DNA of 7,617 bases from an uncultured Treponema sp. (GTDB lineage: Bacteria > Spirochaetota > Spirochaetia > Treponematales > Treponemataceae). The translations under genes and the position numbers were made by a program. Positions 1-4,812 of this stretch are shown here, one piece after another. Position 1 is the stretch's first letter. Each line of letters starts with the position of its first letter. The stretch is from NCBI GenBank assembly GCA_905372205.1, contig CAJPOH010000036.1, positions 1-7,617 of the forward strand, in the 5' to 3' direction. Under the pieces are notes generated by a model, which was not told the DNA's origin, did not search any database, and was given only the letters and a program-made list of their open reading frames with translations.

Positions 1-65
1 AAACGTGAAGATTGCCAGATAAGAATTTTATACTCTTTATAATGCGGAATCCCTGTAAGATACAA
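1..65 (-). CDS. Possible N-terminal fragment of an unidentified divergent gene
   Basis: The - strand frame is open from the left edge. It could start at a TTG codon (63-65), preceded six bases upstream by AAGGA (72-76 on the + strand as tcctt). The 21 readable residues run YLTGIPHYKEYKILIWQSS after the start and look protein-like, with alternating hydrophobic residues. The frame also stays open upstream of the TTG for about 20 codons, to a TAA near 126, so the start is uncertain. I do not recognise the family. A competing short frame on the + strand (1-42, ending in TAA) cannot be excluded. If real, the gene would be transcribed away from the tRNA and ruvB. The call rests on one ribosome-binding-like site and about 60 bases. 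Confidence 0.22.
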   Translation of the reverse strand, partial: MYLTGIPHYKEYKILIWQSSR

Positions 66-93
66 TTCGTTTCCTTGAATATTAAGGTGTTTT

Positions 94-123
94 TTGCTAG
101 ACTTGTACAAAGTGTTGGATAAT
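94..123 (+). promoter_or_regulatory. Candidate sigma-70 promoter of tRNA-Leu (and perhaps ruvB)
   Basis: A TTGCTA -35-like box (94-99) and a GATAAT -10-like box (118-123, five of six consensus bases) are separated by 18 bases. Transcription would start near 130, about 15 bases before the mature tRNA, a normal 5' leader length. No terminator-like hairpin lies between the tRNA and ruvB, so read-through into ruvB is possible. The call rests on consensus match and position only. Confidence 0.45.
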
Positions 124-145
124 TATTGAATACCAATCTTTGTAT

Positions 146-228
146 GCCTCGATGGTGGAATTGGTAGACACGCTAGTTTCAGGTACTAGTGTCTTTTTGA
201 CATAGGAGTTCGAGTCTCCTTCGAGGCA
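146..228 (+). tRNA. tRNA-Leu, anticodon CAG
   Basis: A complete cloverleaf of the long-variable-arm class can be drawn. The 7-bp acceptor stem is GCCTCGA with TCGAGGC. The D-loop contains AATTGGTAGAC. The anticodon stem CTAGT/ACTAG closes a seven-base loop TTCAGGT with CAG at 180-182. The long variable arm is TGTC-TTTTT-GACA, and the T arm is AGGAG-TTCGAGT-CTCCT. The discriminator base is A at 228, as expected for leucine tRNAs. CCA is not encoded (the next bases are AATAC), so the 3' end must be added by CCA-adding enzyme. The tRNA reads CUG leucine codons, which should be a minority in so AT-rich a genome. It lies 43 bases upstream of ruvB on the same strand. Confidence 0.97.
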
Positions 229-271
229 AATACTTAAAGGTAAGGTTTCATAAAAGTGCAAGGCTAAGATT

Positions 272-1327
272 ATGGCAAAACATAATATTGAAAATGACAC
301 AACAGAAGAAAGTTTTATGAAACCTCAACTACAAATTGGGGATGAAAAGGATGCACCTTTACGTCCACATTTATTGAAAGAGTTTCAAGGACAACAGAAG
401 ATAAAAGAAAATCTATCAATTTTTATAGAAGCAGCAAAAGAAAGAGGAGAAAGCCTAGATCATATTTTTTTGATAGGACCTCCAGGTCTTGGTAAGACTA
501 CATTAGCTCAAATTGTCGCAAATGAATTAGGTGTTGAATTTAAAGTTACAGGTGCTCCAGCATTAGAAAAACCTAAAGATTTGGCAGGAATTCTTACAAC
601 GCTCACGCCACGTTCTCTCTTTTTTATTGATGAAATCCATAGATTAAAACCAGCTATAGAAGAAATGTTATACATTGCTATGGAAGACTATGAGCTAGAC
701 TGGATTGTAGGTCAAGGACCTGGAGCTAGAACAGTTAGAATACCACTTCCAACATTCACTCTTGCAGGAGCAACAACTAGGGCAGGCATGGTTTCAAGCC
801 CGTTAATTAGCAGATTTGGCATTGTTCAACGCTTTGAATTTTACACCTTTGAAGAGCTTTCTTCAATTATAGTGCGTTCTAGTAAAATATTAAATATTAA
901 AATCAACGAAGACGCTGCATACAGACTTGCAAGTTGTGCCAGAGGAACACCACGAATTGCAAATCGTCTATTAAAAAGAATGAGAGATTTTGCACAAGTT
1001 GCAGGAAAAGATGAAATTGATGGTGAAACTATTGAAAGAGGTTTAAAACAATTAAATATAGATAGTTTAGGGCTTGAAAATTATGACAGACAAATACTAA
1101 AAACAATAATAGAAAACTATGCAGGCGGTCCTGTTGGAGCTGAAACATTGGCAATTTCTATAGGAGAATCTCAAGATACTCTTGAAGATTACTATGAGCC
1201 ATATTTAATTCAAGCAGGTCTTTTGCAGAGGACTCCTCGAGGTAGAATTGTGACAGACAAGGCTTATAAAGTGTTAGGAATGATGCCACCAGTTCTAACA
1301 AAAGAAACAAATATGAGTTTATTTTGA
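272..1327 (+). CDS. ruvB: Holliday junction branch migration DNA helicase RuvB
   Basis: RuvB is the hexameric AAA+ motor that works with RuvA to drive branch migration of Holliday junctions in recombinational repair. The 351-residue protein is complete and of usual length. Visible landmarks are Walker A GPPGLGKT (69-76), Walker B FFIDEIH (117-123), sensor 1 AGATTR (165-170), the arginine finger in SRFG (about R181), and sensor 2 [10 protein letters not shown] (225-234). A C-terminal winged-helix DNA-binding domain follows, with [10 protein letters not shown] (285-294) and QRTPRGR (319-325). The N-terminal 30 residues before [12 protein letters not shown] are acidic and poorly conserved, as is common. 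The ATG at 272 is supported by AAGG at 260-263, eight bases upstream. ruvA and ruvC are not in the window. The last codons TTA TTT TGA lie in the outer end of the repeat element that fills the gap downstream. Confidence 0.98.
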   Translation: MAKHNIENDTTEESFMKPQLQIGDEKDAPLRPHLLKEFQGQQKIKENLSIFIEAAKERGESLDHIFLIGPPGLGKTTLAQIVANELGVEFKVTGAPALEKPKDLAGILTTLTPRSLFFIDEIHRLKPAIEEMLYIAMEDYELDWIVGQGPGARTVRIPLPTFTLAGATTRAGMVSSPLISRFGIVQRFEFYTFEELSSIIVRSSKILNIKINEDAAYRLASCARGTPRIANRLLKRMRDFAQVAGKDEIDGETIERGLKQLNIDSLGLENYDRQILKTIIENYAGGPVGAETLAISIGESQDTLEDYYEPYLIQAGLLQRTPRGRIVTDKAYKVLGMMPPVLTKETNMSLF

Positions 1328-1358
1328 AAACATAAGCTGTTAGCGTAGCTTCAAAGCC

Positions 1359-1500
1359 ACGTAGATACGCACTATAGTACAGATACTTTTTGAAAATAGA
1401 GAGCGTAGATACTAGGAGCGAATTAAAAATAGAGATGAAGTCGTATTTTTATACGTCGAAGCTCTATTTTTAATGAGCAACAACGTAGATACGCACTATA
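1359..1500 (+). repeat. 18-base direct repeat pair
   Basis: The 18-mer ACGTAGATACGCACTATA occurs exactly at 1359-1376 and again at 1483-1500. A shorter relative, GCGTAGATAC, lies between them at 1403-1412. The core CGTA-GA-TACG is itself a small inverted repeat with a two-base centre, which explains why it aligns with both arms of the surrounding palindrome. Two copies at 124-base spacing do not make a CRISPR. They are best read as parts of the composite element that holds them. Confidence 0.85.
1422..1474. terminator. Candidate bidirectional terminator hairpin between convergent genes
   Basis: ATTAAAAATAGAG (1422-1434) pairs exactly with CTCTATTTTTAAT (1462-1474). The enclosed 27 bases contain a second small stem, CGTAT/ATACG (1442-1446 and 1451-1455), closed by a four-base loop. 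The A-tract on the left arm and T-tract on the right arm give a U-rich 3' side on either strand, so the hairpin could end both ruvB and the opposing CofE-like transcript. The stem is GC-poor and the U-tract lies within the pairing, so it is not a textbook intrinsic terminator. Its position at the meeting point of two convergent genes is the main support. Confidence 0.4.
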
Positions 1501-1503
1501 TTT

Positions 1504-2703
1504 TCAAAAAGACCATTTAGTGAAATAATTCTGTATATATACAAACGGTGTTCCCTTATCTCCCGAACCAGAAGTTAAATCGCATAAAGACCCTATCAAG
1601 TCAGTAATATTACGTGGAGTGGTTCCTTCACAAGCCATGTCTCCAATATTAGAAAGATGTTCTTTCCGGTGATTTTCAATATATTGAGAAATCTTCTTTT
1701 CTTGTTCTTCTTTAGGAAGATCTTTAAAATCGTTATCAGCTAGATACTTTAGCTTTACTTCATTAGGAACACCAAGCAAACCTTTTGTGAAGGCAGGAGA
1801 AACTACAGGATCTGCTAGTTCCCATATCTTACCAATAGGATCTCTAAAAGCACCATCACCATAAACAAGTACTTCAACATTCTTTCCGGTTTCTTTTAGT
1901 ATAATAGCTTGGATTTTCTCGACTATCTTAATGGCATCTCTAGGAAATAGCTTAACTTTCTCCTCATTTGCTTTATTTGAACCTAAAAGACCGTATTCTG
2001 GATTATATCCATTGCCATCAATTGAGGTAGATAAAATTTCATCCAAGCCTATAATCTTTTTTGCACCTGCTTTTTTCAAAATTGCCTTTGTTTTTTTTCT
2101 TGAATGGATATCACAAACCAAACAAAAAGAAGTTTCTTTAAAGACACTTTTAGGGTTGTTGGATAAGATAATCTTTGAATTCCTATTGTATTTTTTTAAG
2201 ATTGAATCATAATATTCAAGATAGTCTATACCTGTGAATTTATGTTTATAAGAACCAAAACGTTTCCTAAATTCTTCCATAGAAAAACTATCTAATAATG
2301 GATTGATTCCTGCTTCTTCCAAAGCTTCATCATCAATAAGTTGATTTCCTACTTCATCAAACGGATAGCTTAACAAAAGGATAATTTCATTTAAGGCTCT
2401 TGCAAAGCCTTCAAGACAAGGAGCAAATCGATTTCTGCTCAAAATAGGAAAGAGAATGGCAATCTTTTCACTTTCAAATTTATTTTTAATATCTTTTGCA
2501 ATGCTATCTAGTGTTGCGTAGTTACCTTGTGAGCGAGCAACAACAGACTCTGTTATTCCCAAGATATCCCCATCTTGAATGTTAAAACCTTCGTTTTTGC
2601 TAGCTTTCAATAATGTGTCTACGGCAATTGATGTAATATCATCTCCATTATTTATTATCGGTGCTATTAATCCTCTAGCAACAACTCCAACTGATTTAAG
2701 CAT
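1504..2703 (-). CDS. F420-0:gamma-glutamyl ligase (CofE) family protein, substrate unknown
   Basis: The sequence resembles the CofE / COG1478 family, whose archaeal members add gamma-linked glutamate to coenzyme F420-0 using GTP. Family-like features (numbered from the ATG chosen here) are GDILGITESVVARSQGNY near residues 50-67, a central Asp/Gly-rich VYGDGAFRDPIGKIWE, SPAFTKGLLG, and a C-terminal GTTPRNITDLIGSLCDLTSGSGDKGTPF stretch that is too long to be chance. I place the start at the ATG at 2703 (399 residues), because GAGG sits five bases upstream. The frame could extend seven codons to a TTG at 2724, but I see no comparable site there. No signal peptide or membrane segment is visible, so the protein is probably cytoplasmic. 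The gene has its own promoter and is separated from tsaB by 100 bases. No other F420 gene is visible, and spirochaetes are not known F420 producers. An amide ligase acting on another acid-bearing substrate is the more careful reading. The stop codon lies in the palindromic element. Confidence 0.8.
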   Translation of the reverse strand: MLKSVGVVARGLIAPIINNGDDITSIAVDTLLKASKNEGFNIQDGDILGITESVVARSQGNYATLDSIAKDIKNKFESEKIAILFPILSRNRFAPCLEGFARALNEIILLLSYPFDEVGNQLIDDEALEEAGINPLLDSFSMEEFRKRFGSYKHKFTGIDYLEYYDSILKKYNRNSKIILSNNPKSVFKETSFCLVCDIHSRKKTKAILKKAGAKKIIGLDEILSTSIDGNGYNPEYGLLGSNKANEEKVKLFPRDAIKIVEKIQAIILKETGKNVEVLVYGDGAFRDPIGKIWELADPVVSPAFTKGLLGVPNEVKLKYLADNDFKDLPKEEQEKKISQYIENHRKEHLSNIGDMACEGTTPRNITDLIGSLCDLTSGSGDKGTPFVYIQNYFTKWSF

Positions 2704-2751
2704 ATAAACCTCAATATCTAACAATCATATTACTCTAACAATAAGATCTTA

Positions 2752-2780
2752 ATGCTACTTTCTTTCAATGTTAATGTCAA
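2752..2780 (-). promoter_or_regulatory. Sigma-70 promoter of the CofE-like gene
   Basis: On the - strand, a perfect TTGACA (2775-2780) is followed after 17 bases by TAGCAT (2752-2757, four of six -10 consensus bases). Transcription would start near 2745, leaving a leader of about 40 bases before the ATG at 2703. An imperfect palindrome, TTAAT-N6-ATTAA (2771-2786), overlaps the -35 box and could be an operator. This promoter suggests the CofE-like gene is not simply the last gene of the fliD-tsaB operon. Confidence 0.55.
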
Positions 2781-2803
2781 TATTAAATTTTGTTTGAAAG
2801 ATT

Positions 2804-3460
2804 TTATTCTTCTGCATCACTTTTTCTAATATACAAAGGTCCTTCATGGTCTTTCACTTCTTTACACAATGCACGATTAGCCAAGACATAATCTAAAATG
2901 TAATTAGGAAAAGCATTTTGAGAAATCTCTATAAAGATCATATTATTTTCTTCTCTATTTTCTATCATAGTTTGGAAAATCTTAGAAACACCCACACCTA
3001 CCACCAAACATGGTTTAGTCTTATCTATTTGAGAAGTTATAATATCAATAGGGGCATCATAAATTTCAGTTATTGCTTTGTGTTTATCAAAAACCTGTGC
3101 ATAAAAACAATCTCTTTTTGCATCAATAATAGCCAATAGGGTTTTATTCCAAAAACTAAAAGCAAAATCAAAAATTGTAAGAGTTGGAATAGCCAAAATA
3201 GTAGCTCCACTAGCCAGACTAATAGCTTTAGCCGAAGCATAACCTAGCCTCAAGCCCGTAAACCCACCAGGCCCTTCTGGCAAGGCTACAACATCAGTTT
3301 CTGCAAGATTAAAACCTACCTGCTTTGTGGCAATATCAATCTGCGTTACAAGGTCTTTACTTCGCCCAACAGGGTAAAAACTAGATGAATACACTCCTTT
3401 TTCTCCCGAAGCCAATACTGAAATTGCTTGAAATGTAGAATCTATAATAACAATGTTCAC
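2804..3460 (-). CDS. tsaB: tRNA t6A37 modification protein TsaB
   Basis: TsaB (formerly YeaZ) is the inactive ASKHA-fold partner that scaffolds the TsaB-TsaD-TsaE complex. The complex transfers threonylcarbamoyl to A37 of ANN-decoding tRNAs in the cytoplasm. The family hallmark GPGGFTGLRLG is at residues 63-73 (usual form GPGSFTGLRIG). IDAKRDCFYAQVF (112-124) matches the usual DARRGEVY segment, and the C-terminus PLYIRKSDAEE matches the common P-x-Y-x-R ending. Length (218 residues) is normal. The start is GTG, not ATG, supported by AGGAG at 3471-3475, ten bases upstream. It follows tsaE by 27 bases and is probably co-transcribed with it. No strong terminator follows, though an 8-bp inverted repeat spans 2761-2801. 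The partner genes tsaC and tsaD are not in the window. Confidence 0.95.
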   Translation of the reverse strand: MNIVIIDSTFQAISVLASGEKGVYSSSFYPVGRSKDLVTQIDIATKQVGFNLAETDVVALPEGPGGFTGLRLGYASAKAISLASGATILAIPTLTIFDFAFSFWNKTLLAIIDAKRDCFYAQVFDKHKAITEIYDAPIDIITSQIDKTKPCLVVGVGVSKIFQTMIENREENNMIFIEISQNAFPNYILDYVLANRALCKEVKDHEGPLYIRKSDAEE

Positions 3461-3487
3461 TTTTAGGCATCTCCTGAAAGATTGTTT

Positions 3488-3919
3488 TTAGATAGAAAGT
3501 GTATAAGGACAATTTTCTATACTAATTTCTCTTATTGTATCCTCTTTAATCTGAATATCCACAATAATGGTATTTTTAGGTAATTCTTTTAAGATTTTTT
3601 CACTCCACTCTATAACACAAACACCATCTCCATACAAATATTCTTCTCCACCTAAGTCAAGAAAATCATCATAAGATGTGAGTCTATATAAATCAAAATG
3701 GTATAAAGTCAAAGAGCCGTAATATTCTGAGATAATAGTGAATGTTGGGCTTGTGATTTCTTCTTCAATTTGAAGAGCCAATGCTATGCCCTTTGCAAAG
3801 CATGTTTTGCCTGCAGCAAGCGTGCCTTTCAAGGCTACAACGTTACCTGCTTTAAGATTTTTTCCTAAAGCCTCACCTAGTTTCATTGTTTGTTCAGATG
3901 ACTTAGAGGTAAATCGCAT
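3488..3919 (-). CDS. tsaE: tRNA t6A37 modification ATPase TsaE
   Basis: TsaE (formerly YjeE) is the small P-loop ATPase that binds TsaB-TsaD and hydrolyses ATP to allow repeated cycles of t6A synthesis. The P-loop GTLAAGKT is at residues 32-39. SPTF (57-60), HFDLYRL (74-80), LGGEEYL (89-95) and VIEW (102-105) follow in the expected order. The 143-residue length is typical. The P-loop has Ala where most family members have Gly (LGAGKT becomes LAAGKT), but the invariant Gly-Lys-Thr is intact. The ATG starts three bases after the stop of the preceding 88-residue gene. No good ribosome binding site is visible, so translation is probably coupled to that gene. tsaB follows after 27 bases. Confidence 0.95.
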   Translation of the reverse strand: MRFTSKSSEQTMKLGEALGKNLKAGNVVALKGTLAAGKTCFAKGIALALQIEEEITSPTFTIISEYYGSLTLYHFDLYRLTSYDDFLDLGGEEYLYGDGVCVIEWSEKILKELPKNTIIVDIQIKEDTIREISIENCPYTLSI

Positions 3920-3922
3920 AGT

Positions 3923-4189
3923 TTAATCAAGAAGTAATACATTAGTTTCAATTAATTTTTTGATCGTTGTTTTTAAATCGATGATTACAGGCAAAAGAGG
4001 ATAGTCAACATCATCAATAAATCTCACAGTAATCGCCATTTCTCCTGTAGGTTTATGCTCAATAGAAAATGCAATTCGAGCCTTCTTTTCTTTGCCTACA
4101 ATGGAATATATCATTGTTGCAGTGTATTCTTGCATGTAATATATGTGAGATTCTTTCCTCTCAATATCTACTAAATTCGAAACAACCAT
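3923..4189 (-). CDS. Conserved-looking 88-residue protein of unknown function
   Basis: I do not recognise this family. The protein is small and soluble, with no signal peptide or membrane helix. It is probably mixed beta with a C-terminal helix: several strands, including ATMIYSIV, ARIAFSIEHK and MAITVRFIDD, are followed by an amphipathic VIIDLKTTIKKLIETNVLLLD. The ATG at 4189 lies 15 bases after the stop of the upstream gene, with AGG ten bases before it. An internal Met at residue 19 is a possible alternative start. The gene is sandwiched between the 196-residue gene and tsaE with only a three-base gap to tsaE, so it is almost certainly translated in the operon. The context fits either a flagellar accessory or a housekeeping role. 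Confidence 0.8.
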   Translation of the reverse strand: MVVSNLVDIERKESHIYYMQEYTATMIYSIVGKEKKARIAFSIEHKPTGEMAITVRFIDDVDYPLLPVIIDLKTTIKKLIETNVLLLD

Positions 4190-4204
4190 AATTCTAAAAC
4201 CTAC

Positions 4205-4795
4205 CTAAACTAATTGTTTTAAGCCCTTGCCCAACGCTAAAACAAGTGGTGATAATTCATATTCTGCTATATCAGAAATTGTAACAGTATCTTTTTGTTC
4301 AAACCCTTCTATGATATTCTCTAGTAATTCAGAAAACTCTTCCTTATATGTAGCTATTGTTTTACCCTCAAACTCAGAATCATAGTCAATTTCAGCTATA
4401 TTGAAGAGTGAGTATAACATATATAGGTCTTTTAACATAATAGAGAATTCCTGTATAATTGACAATACTTCCCCTTCTTTCCCTTCATTTAATAATACAG
4501 CAATTTTGGTTAGTTTTTCAGCTGTCTGAATAAATTTATCGCCTAAATTAATAACATCTTCTTTTATTTCACTTCCTTTAATTGTGGAAAGCTCAATCAT
4601 TTCCACATCAGATATAGGTTTAATAAAAATACCATCGAGTTTATCTGCAGGAATTTCACTGCCATCAATAGATACAGCTACAACTGTAGCATTGCTTTTC
4701 ATGCAATATTCTTCGATATTTCCTAACACCTCACCAATAGTCTTTTCGTTTTCTATAACATATTCTAGCTTTTTTCCGTCAATAAACACTTCCAT
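4205..4795 (-). CDS. 196-residue protein of unknown function, possible beta-grasp head and helical tail
   Basis: I do not recognise a named family. Residues 1 to about 75 read like a small beta-grasp (ubiquitin/ThiS-like) unit. An N-terminal strand pair MEVFIDGKKLEYVIE is followed by a helix (IGEVLGNIEEYC), a VVAVSIDGSEIP strand-turn, a short connecting stretch (ADKLDGI) and a final strand DVEMIELSTI. From about 78 to the end it is helical and acidic, with AEKLTKIAVLLNEG, a leucine-rich EFSIMLKDLYMLYSLF, and an ending ISDIAEYELSPLVLALGKGLKQL. There is no ThiS-like Gly-Gly tail, no signal peptide and no membrane segment. The ATG at 4795 has GAGG eight bases upstream and lies 17 bases after the fliD stop, so it is co-transcribed with fliD. 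That position suggests a flagellar chaperone or assembly helper, but no FliS or FliT signature is visible. The fold assignment is my inference from residue pattern. Confidence 0.82.
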   Translation of the reverse strand: MEVFIDGKKLEYVIENEKTIGEVLGNIEEYCMKSNATVVAVSIDGSEIPADKLDGIFIKPISDVEMIELSTIKGSEIKEDVINLGDKFIQTAEKLTKIAVLLNEGKEGEVLSIIQEFSIMLKDLYMLYSLFNIAEIDYDSEFEGKTIATYKEEFSELLENIIEGFEQKDTVTISDIAEYELSPLVLALGKGLKQLV

Positions 4796-4812
4796 AAATT
4801 TTACCTCATTTC

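Larger units (their letters stand above)
1322..1511. repeat. Composite palindromic intergenic repeat element
   Basis: The gap between the convergent genes is built almost wholly of repeats. CTTTTTGAAAATA (1386-1398) is exactly inverted at 1499-1511. Between these arms, GCGTA-type segments and the 13-base ATTAAAAATAGAG (1422-1434, inverted at 1462-1474) also pair. Positions 1386-1511 therefore form one imperfect palindrome centred near 1449, with arms of about 49 and 50 bases. A second end, TTTTGAAAACATA (1322-1334), matches the inverted right end (1497-1509) at 12 of 13 positions, giving a 188-bp unit with near-perfect terminal inverted repeats. A small hairpin (1344-1361, seven of eight pairs) lies in the left part. 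No open reading frame lies inside. It could be a dispersed small repeat or MITE-like element, a bidirectional terminator, or both. Copy number in the genome is unknown. Confidence 0.6.

Noticed and set aside
97..300. A 67-codon - strand frame
   Set aside because: It lies across the complete tRNA-Leu and the start of ruvB on the opposite strand, and has no supporting signals.
1359..1500. CRISPR-like repeats in the ruvB downstream gap
   Set aside because: Only two exact 18-base copies 124 bases apart, with repeat sequence rather than unique spacers between them, and no cas genes nearby.
1504..2703. Evidence for coenzyme F420 biosynthesis in this organism
   Set aside because: Only one CofE-family gene is present; no cofC, cofD or fbiC-like gene is visible and the family is known outside F420 producers, so a pathway claim is not supported.
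2704..2724. TTG at 2724 as start of the CofE-like gene
   Set aside because: The ATG at 2703 has GAGG five bases upstream; the TTG would add seven residues and has no comparable binding site.
4205..4795. Assignment of the gene after fliD as fliS or fliT
   Set aside because: The position is right, but at 196 residues it is too long and starts with a beta-rich domain; no FliS or FliT signature is visible.
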